A stretch of DNA of 64,000 bases from Nocardioides jejuensis (lineage in GTDB: Bacteria; Actinomycetota; Actinomycetes; Propionibacteriales; Nocardioidaceae), in contig NZ_SJZJ01000009.1 in NCBI RefSeq assembly GCF_004337475.1, positions 1 through 64,000 of the forward strand, given 5' to 3'. Below, piece after piece: positions 18,297-26,679 of this stretch. Each line of letters starts with the position of its first letter. The first letter of the stretch is position 1. A program made the position numbers and the translations under genes. Below the pieces are notes generated by a model that was given only the letters and a program-made list of their open reading frames with translations, searched no databases and had not been told where the DNA came from.

Positions 18297-19613
18297 TCAC
18301 CGGTCGACCGTGACCTGACGCGGACGGGGAACGTCGACCTCGCCGGCCGGCGGCAGCACCATCGTCCACTCGCTCCACATGTCGCCCTGATACGACACCA
18401 CGCCGGGCTCGGGCTCCTGCTCGTCGTTCCGGATGATCGTGTGGTGGTGCGCAGTGAGCGCCGCCATCAGGTTCTCCTGCGGGATCGTGTCCTCCCAGGC
18501 CTTCACGAGACCCCACGGCAACATCGCGTGACCGCCGTCCGCCCACGCGGCCTCCACGAAGTCGCGCGGCGTCGCGTTGCCGGAGCCGTGGTGGCCGATC
18601 TTGTAGAAGACGCAGTCGCGGACGAGCAGCCGCTTCGCCGGATCGTTCAGGACGTGCTCCCACGCGCCCTGCTGCGCATCGCCCGGGAAGAGCAGTCGGG
18701 TGCCGGCGACATCCAGCAGGAAGAAGAGACTGGTGTTGTTGACGACCCGGTCGAGCAGCGCTGCGGCCCCGAGGAGGCCCGCGTCGTTGGTGACCTCGGC
18801 CAGCTCGAGCGAGTCCCGCGCCGTGCGCAGCGCCTCGGGCACGTCGTGGTCCTTCACGGCGTACGCAAGCCCGAAGAGGTCCCCGATCGCAGGTGACATG
18901 GCGGTATCCGCTGACAGGGCGAGTCGCTGCCAGCCGGCGCTCGTCGGAGGGTCCATCCGGCGCAGCTCGTCGGGGTCGCGCGACGGACCGAGGATCGTCA
19001 CCGTCACGCCGGGCAACGGGGTCAGCGTGTTGTCGGCGGCATCGTGCTTCGGGAAGAAACGGACGACCGTGTCGCCCGCGAAGCCGCGGCCGTTGCGGCC
19101 CAGCAGCCGGTCGAGCGCGTCGTCGTTCGTCAGAGCGTTGATGGCGAAGTCGTGCGCCAGCATCAGCTTGGCCGACGGTTCGGCGCCGTCGGCGGCGAGC
19201 ACCGACGTACGCGACTCAACCAGGCGGACCAGCTCCTTGGCTGCCGACGCCTGGGCCGTACGCAGCATGGTTGCGTCGGCATCCTCGGCGTCCTCGACGT
19301 AGGGCAGCCAGACCTCGTCGACCTCGACCTGCTCCCATTCCGGGCGGGCGTAGCCCGAGATGTGGTCCGCGTGATGGTGCGTCGCCACCACGGCATCGAG
19401 ATGCGGCGGACCACCTCCGGCGTCGGCCACGAGGTCCGCGATGATCGCGTTGACCACGTCGACGATCGGACGTGCCTGGCCGCTGCGGTGCACGCCGCAG
19501 TCAACAAGGAGCCGCCACGTGCCACCCCCGCGGCGTACGGTCACGAGGAAGGCGTCGCCGAAGCCGACGTGGTACATCCGCACCGTCACGCGGTCCGGCT
19601 CAGGCGCCGACAT
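18297..19613 (-). CDS. ComEC-like metallo-beta-lactamase-fold hydrolase, putative CIS cargo
   Basis: 438 residues, no signal peptide or membrane helix. The metallo-beta-lactamase signature 'THHHADH' is at residues 78-84, preceded by 'LLVDCG', and 'FPGDA' and 'KIGHHGSGNATP' follow near 310-340. This order is that of the soluble beta-lactamase-like domain of ComEC/Rec2 proteins, which includes nucleases and phosphodiesterases. The substrate is unknown. It overlaps the upstream zinc peptidase gene by 14 nt and is the last gene of an operon divergent from the injection-system operon, so it may be cargo or an accessory enzyme (inference). Confidence 0.8.
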   Translation of the reverse strand: MSAPEPDRVTVRMYHVGFGDAFLVTVRRGGGTWRLLVDCGVHRSGQARPIVDVVNAIIADLVADAGGGPPHLDAVVATHHHADHISGYARPEWEQVEVDEVWLPYVEDAEDADATMLRTAQASAAKELVRLVESRTSVLAADGAEPSAKLMLAHDFAINALTNDDALDRLLGRNGRGFAGDTVVRFFPKHDAADNTLTPLPGVTVTILGPSRDPDELRRMDPPTSAGWQRLALSADTAMSPAIGDLFGLAYAVKDHDVPEALRTARDSLELAEVTNDAGLLGAAALLDRVVNNTSLFFLLDVAGTRLLFPGDAQQGAWEHVLNDPAKRLLVRDCVFYKIGHHGSGNATPRDFVEAAWADGGHAMLPWGLVKAWEDTIPQENLMAALTAHHHTIIRNDEQEPEPGVVSYQGDMWSEWTMVLPPAGEVDVPRPRQVTVDR

Positions 19614-21504
19614 CGAGCACCCCCGCAGGCTCGGCGTGGAGCGAGGCGAAGTTGAGCCGCCACTGCGCCGGCTCGGCCGTCCACGCGGTCAGCGGATCTG
19701 CGTCGGCGACCGTCGACTGCCAGGCCCGCAGTGCTGCGAGGCGCTCCGTCCCCCAGGCGTCGAAGCGCCGCGCCGGGGAGTGCTTCGGCAGCCCGTTGAG
19801 CAAGGAGTCATCACGCAGCGGGAGCGGCTTGGCGATGATCCGCGACACCACGCCGTCGGCGCGGAGGATCACCGTGGTGCCCGACCGCATGCGCGGCCGC
19901 TTCTGCGGGTCCAGCGACTGGTCCTCGAGGTCGGCGCGCCGCTGGGCGAGCTGCAGCACGATCTCCGGCCGGGGCTGCTGGTCCTCGCCGATCCGGAACG
20001 ACACGTGCAGGCCGGCGAGCGTCGTGATCGCCTCCGGGTCCAGGCCGAGGTCCAGCGCATGGTGGTTGGCCCACTCCGAGATGGCCTGCCCGAGCTTCTC
20101 CCCCTGGGCCGACACCTCACCCGGAGCCTGCTGCGGCGAGAGCCACGTCTCGAACGACGCCGACCCCATGTCGCCCGCATCAGCGCCGATGTCGAGGTCC
20201 TGGGTCGCCGAGGCGAGGATCCCCCGGACGTCGACGTCCGACGCTTCATCACCCAGCCGGATCTCCTTCTCGGGAACCGGCCAGGTGAGCGCGTCGTCGG
20301 CCAGTGATCCCACGCCGGACGGATAGGTGCCGGACACGCGCAGGGACTCCACCAGCCGGCCGCGCAGGTGCGCGGCATCGTCCGGGTAGAGGTCACGGTC
20401 CGCCGTCACGATGCCGCGAACGAGGTCGCCGAAGCTCGGGTCGACCACAGGGAGGTAGTCGAAGGCCCGCACCACCATGCGCAGCATGCGATCGGCCGTG
20501 TGGATGGCCTCGGTCGTCACCCGGTCGACGAGGTCCGGGTGCAGCGCACCTTGCGGGAGCACCCCGCTGCCGCCGGTCGCGATGCGCAACAGGTCGGCGA
20601 TGGCGTGCTGGTAGGAGTCGAGATAGGCCCGGAAGACCGCCACCACGAACGACGCGCCGCGCTCGTGCGGTTCGGTCAACGTGGCGAACGGGCGCGGCTT
20701 CTCCCCCGCGTGCTCCTGCGCCAGCGCCGACCTCAGCGCCGCGCCCCGGCCCGTCGACTCGCCGAACTCCCGCGCCAGGTCGAGCAGGCCACCACCGGAG
20801 CGGAGGTCGCCCGACGTACTCGCGATCGCCTCGCGCACCACCTCGGGGTAGTTGAAGTGGTGGAACAGGGCGACCAGGTCCGCGAGTGCCTCGTGGAGCG
20901 CGAACACATCCGGATTGGTCGCCTCCGCGTAGCGGCGACGGAGCCGGTGCACGATCGCGTGGGTCACCTCGTGGGCGATGATGTCGTTCGAGAGGCAGGT
21001 GAAGATCACCTGGCCGGGCAGGTTGGCACCGGGGTCGTCGAGCTCCGCGGTGTAGTACCCGAACAGCACCGCCTGACGGCGCGGATCGAAGTAGGCGTTG
21101 CGTCCCTCGAACGCGTGCGGCACCAGCCGCAGCACCTGCTCCTGGCGCCACCGGAAGCGCCGGCCCATGAAGCGCTCGAACCGGTCGATGACGCTCATCG
21201 CCACGGCGTACACGATCTGCTGGTGGGAGCGCGGGTCGTTCTCGGACGGCCGCAGCCCGTCCTGGGCCAGCACGATGCCGAGGTCGAGGTCGACCGGCTG
21301 GTACCAGGTGCGGCGTGCGTCGTCGTAGTCGACCACGTGCACACTGCGCCCCATCGGGCCCGGCGCCAGCGTCTCGAACGGCACCTCGACGCGGAGGTGG
21401 CGTCCGGACAGCCGCGTCGACATCGGGTCGAAGGCGAACGTCCGCAGCCAGCGGCTCCCCGGCAACGGGACCGCCAGCGGATCGGGCTTCACGTCGGCGG
21501 GCAC
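19600..21504 (-). CDS. Thermolysin-like zinc metallopeptidase, putative CIS cargo
   Basis: 634 residues. The zinc motif 'HEVTH' (178-182) and, 23 residues later, 'HEALAD' with Glu205 and Asp209 follow the gluzincin spacing of thermolysin-like (M4) enzymes. No signal peptide or propeptide is seen, unlike secreted M4 enzymes. Residues about 400-634 have no recognised family. It lies 3 nt after the DUF2235 gene. An intracellular-made metalloprotease encoded beside an injection system is a reasonable effector candidate, but self-processing of particle proteins is an alternative. Confidence 0.78.
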   Translation of the reverse strand: MPADVKPDPLAVPLPGSRWLRTFAFDPMSTRLSGRHLRVEVPFETLAPGPMGRSVHVVDYDDARRTWYQPVDLDLGIVLAQDGLRPSENDPRSHQQIVYAVAMSVIDRFERFMGRRFRWRQEQVLRLVPHAFEGRNAYFDPRRQAVLFGYYTAELDDPGANLPGQVIFTCLSNDIIAHEVTHAIVHRLRRRYAEATNPDVFALHEALADLVALFHHFNYPEVVREAIASTSGDLRSGGGLLDLAREFGESTGRGAALRSALAQEHAGEKPRPFATLTEPHERGASFVVAVFRAYLDSYQHAIADLLRIATGGSGVLPQGALHPDLVDRVTTEAIHTADRMLRMVVRAFDYLPVVDPSFGDLVRGIVTADRDLYPDDAAHLRGRLVESLRVSGTYPSGVGSLADDALTWPVPEKEIRLGDEASDVDVRGILASATQDLDIGADAGDMGSASFETWLSPQQAPGEVSAQGEKLGQAISEWANHHALDLGLDPEAITTLAGLHVSFRIGEDQQPRPEIVLQLAQRRADLEDQSLDPQKRPRMRSGTTVILRADGVVSRIIAKPLPLRDDSLLNGLPKHSPARRFDAWGTERLAALRAWQSTVADADPLTAWTAEPAQWRLNFASLHAEPAGVLDVGA

Positions 21505-21507
21505 CCG

Positions 21508-22599
21508 TCAGCCCCGCGTCCTGCGCCCGGGCAGCGCCGGCCGGTACGGCTTGCGGTCACCCGCGGTGCGGTCGATCCGCTCCTGCACGCTGGGATGCAC
21601 GTGGTCGCCGGGCAGGACCGGCCGGGTCCGCCACCCACCGGCCAGCACCCAGATGCCACTGTTGCGGTGGATCCGACCGAGCGGCAGGTCGTCGGGCAAC
21701 GCCTCGCCGGGACGGACCCCGAGCGCGTGCTTGTACGCCGCCCCGTCGACGACCAGCCCCGCCTCGCGCGCCTCGTCGGCCATCCACGCGAAGGCGAGGT
21801 CGGAGAGGCGGTGGTCGTCACCGAAGACCCCACCGACGTCGGAGTGCACACCGGCGAACCACATCTCGACGTACCTGTCGGGGTGCTCTGCCACGACGTC
21901 CTTGTCGAAGCGGTACTCGGTGAACGGACGACGCCGTTCGTCGATGGCGAGCGCGTGGCGCGCCGTGCCGACGTTCGTGATCCGCCGGGTGAAGGGCCAC
22001 TTGGCCTCTTCCCACCGCGCCTTCGCGTTGAGCCAGCCGACGGACTTCACGGTGTCCCACACGCCGAGGAAGTGGACCTGGTCGCGATGGGGGTCGAACG
22101 GGTTGGGGAACTCCGGGTTGCCGAAGCGCTCGGTGAAGTCGCTGCGTACCTTCCAGAAGGCCTTTTCCTCGGCCGGTGACGGGTGCTCGGTGCCGCTCTG
22201 CGCGTAGAGCTTCAACGCATAGGGCACGAGGTTCTCCGCACCCGGGCGCAACAACCCGACGGTGCGCAGCATCCCGGTGAGAGCGCGGGCCGTGTAGGCG
22301 CCGCGGGAGAAGCCGAACACGAAGATCCGGTCGTCCCGCTGGTAGTGCTGCATGAGGAACGTGTAGGCCTCCTCGACGTTCTCCTTCACCCCGAAGCCGA
22401 CGACGAGGCCGGCCACGCGCGTGGCATCCCGGCCCAGCGCAGTGACTGCGCCGCGCGCGCCCATCGTGCCGACGCCGGGGTCGTAGTACGCCAGCTGGTC
22501 GTCGCTCTTGGCCGCGGCGGCGTAGATCCGCGCGACGTTGGTCGAGCCGTGCTCGGGTTCGTTGCTGGTGCCGTCCAGGCAGATCACCAGGTTCCTCAC
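21508..22599 (-). CDS. DUF2235 (Tle1-like) alpha/beta-hydrolase, putative CIS effector
   Basis: 363 residues from the GTG at 22599. It opens 'RNLVICLDGTSNEP', the start of DUF2235. The nucleophile elbow is 'GFSRGAYTAR' with Ser98, followed by Asp182 in 'GVWDTV' and His252 in 'GVHSDVGG', giving a complete Ser-Asp-His triad. DUF2235 includes the type VI secretion phospholipase effectors of the Tle1 group. No signal peptide. The GTG start is set by a SARP-type promoter with GATAAC 6 nt upstream. A longer ORF reaching 23097 runs through the divergent promoter and is rejected. Confidence 0.88.
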   Translation of the reverse strand: MRNLVICLDGTSNEPEHGSTNVARIYAAAAKSDDQLAYYDPGVGTMGARGAVTALGRDATRVAGLVVGFGVKENVEEAYTFLMQHYQRDDRIFVFGFSRGAYTARALTGMLRTVGLLRPGAENLVPYALKLYAQSGTEHPSPAEEKAFWKVRSDFTERFGNPEFPNPFDPHRDQVHFLGVWDTVKSVGWLNAKARWEEAKWPFTRRITNVGTARHALAIDERRRPFTEYRFDKDVVAEHPDRYVEMWFAGVHSDVGGVFGDDHRLSDLAFAWMADEAREAGLVVDGAAYKHALGVRPGEALPDDLPLGRIHRNSGIWVLAGGWRTRPVLPGDHVHPSVQERIDRTAGDRKPYRPALPGRRTRG

Positions 22600-22605
22600 A
22601 GACCC

Positions 22606-22637
22606 GTTATCGCGCTGTCGCGTCACGCACGCGTCAC
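22606..22637 (-). promoter_or_regulatory. SARP-type promoter of the DUF2235-peptidase-hydrolase operon
   Basis: On the minus strand GTGACGC occurs at 22631-22637 and again exactly 11 bp on at 22620-22626. Eight bases later comes GATAAC (22606-22611), and 6 nt after that the GTG start. Heptamer direct repeats at one helical turn ending 8 bp before the -10 are the known architecture of AfsR/SARP binding sites. Confidence 0.7.
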
Positions 22638-22663
22638 GGCCCGCCGGGCCTGATCCCGCACAC

Positions 22664-22728
22664 GTGATGCCCGCGCCGCAGACCCGTGACGCCGGTGCGA
22701 CGACCCGGTGACGCGATGCCCCTACCTT
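22664..22728 (+). promoter_or_regulatory. SARP-type promoter of the main injection-system operon
   Basis: GTGATGC (22664), GTGACGC (22686) and GTGACGC (22708) lie on a 22-bp pitch, with a 5/7 match GCGACGA at 22697 filling the 11-bp step between the last two. Eight bases after the last comes TACCTT (22723-22728), a TANNNT -10. A GAGAGGGA ribosome site then precedes the ATG at 22765. Confidence 0.7.
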
Positions 22729-22764
22729 CGGAGCGCGGGTGGGCCTCACGGGAGAGGGACGCAC

Positions 22765-23358
22765 ATGATCATCCGACCGATGCTCGGGTCCTACGAACTT
22801 CCCTGCGTCGAGCGCGTCGAGCTCCTCGAGGCCCGCCGCCTCGCCCGCCTCGGCGTTCCCGGGCTGGTCGGCGACCTGCACCAGGACCTCGGCAAGGAGA
22901 GCCTGACGGTCGCCATCACGGGCAGCCTCTCGGGCGACCAGGCCCGCACCGATCTGCTCGACGCCCTCCAGGAGCCCTTCCAGGCCGGAGACCCGCTGAC
23001 GTTTGTCGCCGACATCCTCGAGAGCAGCGAGCTCGAGAACGTCGTGATCGTCGGCTTCGACCTCACCGAGACCCGCGAGGTCGGCGGCGACACCCACTAC
23101 CGCCTGGTGCTGCGGCAGTACGTCGAGCCACCTGCGCCGCCGTCGGGGCTTCCCTCCCTCCCCGACGACCTGCTGGGCGACCTGGCCGACCTCGCGGGTG
23201 CACTCATGGACGCCATGGACCTGCCGGGGCTGCTCGGCGGCGTGCCGTCGCTGGCGGATCCGACCGAAGCACTCCGTCCGGCCATGGACGCGGTCCGCGA
23301 TGCCGTCGGCGACGTGCCGGACCGTCTGACCGCCCTCGCTGGAGCCCTGGGGATCTGA
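22765..23358 (+). CDS. Putative baseplate-hub/tube-associated protein, first gene of the CIS operon
   Basis: 197 residues with GGGAGAGGGA before the ATG. The first about 120 residues carry a mixed alpha/beta pattern ('VAITGSLSGDQARTDLLDAL', 'LTFVADILESSELENVVIVG', 'HYRLVLRQYVEPP') resembling phage tail proteins of the DNA-circularisation N-terminal or hub-accessory type that bind at the tube base. The C-terminal 70 residues are amphipathic and Leu/Asp/Pro-rich. The assignment rests on order and weak sequence resemblance. Its stop overlaps the next ATG (TGATG), so the two are coupled. Confidence 0.65.
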   Translation: MIIRPMLGSYELPCVERVELLEARRLARLGVPGLVGDLHQDLGKESLTVAITGSLSGDQARTDLLDALQEPFQAGDPLTFVADILESSELENVVIVGFDLTETREVGGDTHYRLVLRQYVEPPAPPSGLPSLPDDLLGDLADLAGALMDAMDLPGLLGGVPSLADPTEALRPAMDAVRDAVGDVPDRLTALAGALGI

Positions 23359-24197
23359 TGAGCCTCGCCGTGATCGTCGATGCCCTGGTGGCCCGGATCA
23401 GCACCGGGCTGGGAGCAGGCACGCGTGTCGACGACCTGCTGCCGACCGCAGCGGCCGAGGTTCCCTCGGTGACGGTCGCACTGGACGAGGTGACACAACA
23501 AGTGGCCGGCGTCGGCCGGAGCCCGCGGGGCACGCGCTCCGGGGCGCTGCAGCTCACTCTCGACGTCGACCTGGCCCACCCGACGCTGGACCTCGACGGC
23601 GGCGAGACACTGCAACTGGTCCCGGCAGACCGGCGGTCCCTGGTGCTGCCGCACGGACCGCTGGTGCGGGCGGACGGCACCGACACCGGCTCCTTCACCG
23701 GCGGAGACCTCCTCGTACGCGATGCGACGGGGACGTGGGCGGTGACGGCCGCGACGCCTACGGGGCGTCAGGTCCGGCCGGACGTCGACGCCGGTGTGCT
23801 CCGGTTCGGGACCGCGGTGGGCACGACCGGCACGCTGCACGTCGAGTACCGGATCGGCCAGTGGGACGTCGTCGTCAGCCGCCACCAGGGCGTGTGCGAG
23901 CTCAGCATCGCGGCCGAGGCGACCGCCCTCCCCACCCTCGTACGCCGGGTGGCCACCGAGCTCGCGCGACCGAACGCGTCGATGCGGCTCACCCCGACGG
24001 CCTGGGGCAGCGGCGCGACCGCCACCACCCCGGGCGTCCCGGCGAAGACCCGGGTCCAGCTCCTCCGCTACCGCTTCGACGCCGAGGTCGAGCAGCCGCT
24101 GCTCGGCGCCGGGGGCGGAGTCATCCGCGACGTGGCGGCCACCGCCCACGCCGACGAGAACGGCACCACCCACACCGAGACCTTCCACATCGTCTGA
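23358..24197 (+). CDS. Candidate tail terminator/cap protein with an inserted domain
   Basis: 279 residues. Residues 1-75 ('AVIVDALVARISTGLGAG' then strands to 'LDVDLAHPTL') and 175-279 ('VCELSIAAEATALPTLVRRVAT', later 'KTRVQLLRYRFDAEVEQP') could together form a tail-completion fold, while residues about 75-175 look like a separate beta domain inserted between them. No direct family is recognised. Position immediately before the sheath gene is where terminator or cap proteins are often encoded. Start overlaps the previous stop by one base. Confidence 0.5.
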   Translation: MSLAVIVDALVARISTGLGAGTRVDDLLPTAAAEVPSVTVALDEVTQQVAGVGRSPRGTRSGALQLTLDVDLAHPTLDLDGGETLQLVPADRRSLVLPHGPLVRADGTDTGSFTGGDLLVRDATGTWAVTAATPTGRQVRPDVDAGVLRFGTAVGTTGTLHVEYRIGQWDVVVSRHQGVCELSIAAEATALPTLVRRVATELARPNASMRLTPTAWGSGATATTPGVPAKTRVQLLRYRFDAEVEQPLLGAGGGVIRDVAATAHADENGTTHTETFHIV

Positions 24198-24214
24198 CCC
24201 GTGAGGAGAGCAGG

Positions 24215-25660
24215 ATGACTGAGTCCATTGCCGAGATGGTGATCCCGGGCACCTATATCGAGGTACGCGCTGAGGGCCTGATCGGGGTCGGCGGAATCGT
24301 GACCGGCAACATCGGCATCGTCGGCACCGCCGCGCGCGGCCCCGTCGGCGCGGTCCGCACGCTCAGCTCGCTCGCCGACGCGATCGACATCTACGGCCTG
24401 CCCGACGCCTTCGGAGCACCCCGTCTGACGAACACGCCGCTGACGCTCGTCCGCGCTCTGCAGCAGGCCTTCGAGGGCGGCGCCCGCACGGTGCTCGCCG
24501 TACGCGCGGCCAACCTCGCGACGGGCAACGACGAGCTGCCGGTGGCAGCGTCGTTCGGCGTCACCCGTGCCTCGGACGCGAGCGCTGCGTTCACGCTGAC
24601 CGCCAAGGGACACCTCGACCGCGACAAGGCGCCCATCGCCAACAGCAGCGGCACGTGGGGCCAGGACATCACCGTCACGACGTCGACCGACGCGGCCACC
24701 GGCACCCACCGCCTCGCACTGAGCTACCGCAAGCAGACGGAGGTCTTCGAGGCCGCCACCCTCGGCGACCTGCGAACCGCCGCAACGGCGTCCCGGCTCG
24801 TCGACGTCTCGGCGCTGACCGGAGCTGCGACCGGCGGGCCGACGCCCGCCAAGGGGCCGATGACCGGTGGCGCCGACGGCGCGAACGTCGGGGTCACCGA
24901 CCTCGCGGACGCCCTCGGCGAGCTGGAGAACGAGCCGGTCAACATCCTGCTGGTCGCGGGCGAGGCGTCGAAGCGCGTGGGCAACATCGTGCAGGGCCAC
25001 CTCCAGCGCACCCTCAATGAGGGACGGGAGCGGATCGCGATCCTCGGCGTCGCCGCCGACGGAAGCGCCACCGACGTCGGCGACGTGACGGACGAGGCCG
25101 GTGCCCTCGAGAACGACCGGGTCGTCCTCGTTGCTCCGGGTCTCGTCTCGGGCACGGACACCCTGCCGGCGTCCTACACGGCCGCGGTCGTCGCGGGGAA
25201 GCTGGCCACCCTCGCTCCCCACGTGTCGCTGACCAACAAGAGCCTGCCGGTCACCCCGAGCGTCCGCTACTCGACAGGCTCGGTGACGACCCTGCTCGGC
25301 GCCCAGGTGCTCGTCGTACGGGAGAAGTTCGGGAACCAGGTGGTCCGCGGGATCACGACGTCGGCTCCGCCGTTCAGCCAGATCAGCGTGCGCCGGACCG
25401 TCGACTACGCGAAGGCCGGCGTCCGCCTCGGATCCGACCCGTACATCGGTCGCCTCAACAACGCCCGCGTCCGCGCGGCCCTGCAGGCCACACTCGACGG
25501 CTTCCTCTCCCAGATGGTCCTCGACGAGATGCTCACGGGCTACGAACTCTCCGTCACCGCCACCCGGGCCCAGGAGATCGCCGGCGTCTGTGCCGTCGTC
25601 ATGAACCTCAAGCCGACGTTCTCCATCGACTTCATCCGCGTGACCATGAACCTCGAGTGA
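24215..25660 (+). CDS. Contractile tail sheath protein
   Basis: 481 residues from the ATG at 24215 with GAGGAGAG upstream. The N-terminal 'IPGTYIEVRAEGLIGVGGIVTGNIGIVGTA' and the C-terminal 'FSQISVRRTVDYAKAGVR' through 'TFSIDFIRVTMNLE' match the phage sheath family (gpFI/T4 gp18-like), with the C-terminal strands that lace subunits together. A variable surface domain lies in the middle (about 95-220). It forms the contractile outer cylinder. Only one sheath gene is present, whereas many eCIS loci have two or three. Confidence 0.93.
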   Translation: MTESIAEMVIPGTYIEVRAEGLIGVGGIVTGNIGIVGTAARGPVGAVRTLSSLADAIDIYGLPDAFGAPRLTNTPLTLVRALQQAFEGGARTVLAVRAANLATGNDELPVAASFGVTRASDASAAFTLTAKGHLDRDKAPIANSSGTWGQDITVTTSTDAATGTHRLALSYRKQTEVFEAATLGDLRTAATASRLVDVSALTGAATGGPTPAKGPMTGGADGANVGVTDLADALGELENEPVNILLVAGEASKRVGNIVQGHLQRTLNEGRERIAILGVAADGSATDVGDVTDEAGALENDRVVLVAPGLVSGTDTLPASYTAAVVAGKLATLAPHVSLTNKSLPVTPSVRYSTGSVTTLLGAQVLVVREKFGNQVVRGITTSAPPFSQISVRRTVDYAKAGVRLGSDPYIGRLNNARVRAALQATLDGFLSQMVLDEMLTGYELSVTATRAQEIAGVCAVVMNLKPTFSIDFIRVTMNLE

Positions 25661-25673
25661 GCCAGGAGCAGCC

Positions 25674-26183
25674 ATGCCGAACAGCAACGTCTTCACCGGG
25701 ATGGACGGCTCGATCACCGTCGCCGTCGACGACGCCGAGTCCCCCGAGGGTCAGGCCGCGAACGCGGTCGCGGAGGCCTTCGCGCTCTCCCCCATCGGGC
25801 GAGCCTCGAACGTCAGCGTGCAGGTGCACTCCGAGCTGCGGCCGTTCCACGAAGTGGGTCAGCGGTACGCCACCGAGCTGCGTCCGGGCAACGTCAACAT
25901 CACCGGCACGATGGGTCGCGCCCACATCAACGGCGCGCTCCTCCGGCTGATGCTCGGCGATGCCGCCGCGGGCACGCGACCCGCGGGGGCGTTCGTCAGC
26001 CCGAGCTTCAACCTCAGCCTGCTGCTCGAGAACCCTGCCAAGCCCGGTGACCGTTCCACGCTCACGGTGCACGGGGTGAAGCTCGACGGCTGGAGCTACG
26101 CCATGCCGGAGGACGACTTCGTCATGGAGCAGGTCACCTTCAAGGCGCTCTGGATCTCCGTCCAGGACGCGACCGCCTCGTGA
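25674..26183 (+). CDS. Tail tube protein
   Basis: 169 residues, 13 nt after the sheath gene with CAGGAG upstream. The size, the beta-rich pattern and the closing segment 'VKLDGWSYAMPEDDFVMEQVTFKAL' fit the XkdM/gpFII-like inner tube fold, in which stacked rings form the channel. Sheath followed directly by tube is the universal order of contractile tails. An extra N-terminal stretch of about 45 residues ('SPEGQAANAVAEAFALSP') is longer than in simple tubes. Confidence 0.85.
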   Translation: MPNSNVFTGMDGSITVAVDDAESPEGQAANAVAEAFALSPIGRASNVSVQVHSELRPFHEVGQRYATELRPGNVNITGTMGRAHINGALLRLMLGDAAAGTRPAGAFVSPSFNLSLLLENPAKPGDRSTLTVHGVKLDGWSYAMPEDDFVMEQVTFKALWISVQDATAS

Positions 26184-26196
26184 CAGGCCGACCACC

Positions 26197-26679
26197 ATGG
26201 CCATCCTCTCCACCGACGATCTCCTCGCGGGCGCCGAGGTCACCCACCGGGTGACGGTGCCCGGGCACCTGCTCGCTGCCCCGGCATCCGGTGCGGCAGG
26301 TGCCGATGCCGCGAGCGAGGTCGTGCTGCGGCCGCTCGTGCTGGCGGACGTCATGACCCTGCAGCGTGCTGCCGGAGACGACGGGGAGCTGGCCAGCGCG
26401 CTGATGGTGCAGAAGGCGCTGGTGGATCCGGTGCTGAGCCTGGAGCAGGTCCACCGGCTGCCGGCGGGTCTGGTGGAGTTTCTGCTCGGCGAGGTCAACC
26501 GCACGAGCGGACTCTCACTGGGAGCCGACGACCTCGACGAGGCGGTGCACGCGCCGCTGGCTCGCGCCTGCTTCATCCTGGCCCGCGAGTTCGGCTGGAC
26601 GCCGGACAAGTGCGCCGAGCTCACCGTGGGCCAGGTGCTGCTCTACCTCGAGATGCTCGCACGAGGTGACCGGCCGTGA
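26197..26679 (+). CDS. Tail assembly chaperone-like protein
   Basis: 160 residues. After a beta-type start ('DLLAGAEVTHRVTVPG') the protein is helical, with 'RPLVLADVMTLQRAAGDDGELASALMVQKAL' and a C-terminal 'FGWTPDKCAELTVGQVLLYLEML'. This matches the XkdN/gpE-like chaperones that bind tape-measure and tube subunits, always encoded just after the tube. No frameshift signal or extended product was recognised, unlike lambda-type chaperones. The next gene overlaps by 4 nt. Confidence 0.6.
   Translation: MAILSTDDLLAGAEVTHRVTVPGHLLAAPASGAAGADAASEVVLRPLVLADVMTLQRAAGDDGELASALMVQKALVDPVLSLEQVHRLPAGLVEFLLGEVNRTSGLSLGADDLDEAVHAPLARACFILAREFGWTPDKCAELTVGQVLLYLEMLARGDRP

Noticed and set aside
22686-23097. 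Extension of the DUF2235 gene to 23097 and of the terminator candidate to 22686
   Set aside because: Both run through the divergent promoter region and the first CIS gene. The conserved protein starts and the promoters place the starts at 22599 and 23358.
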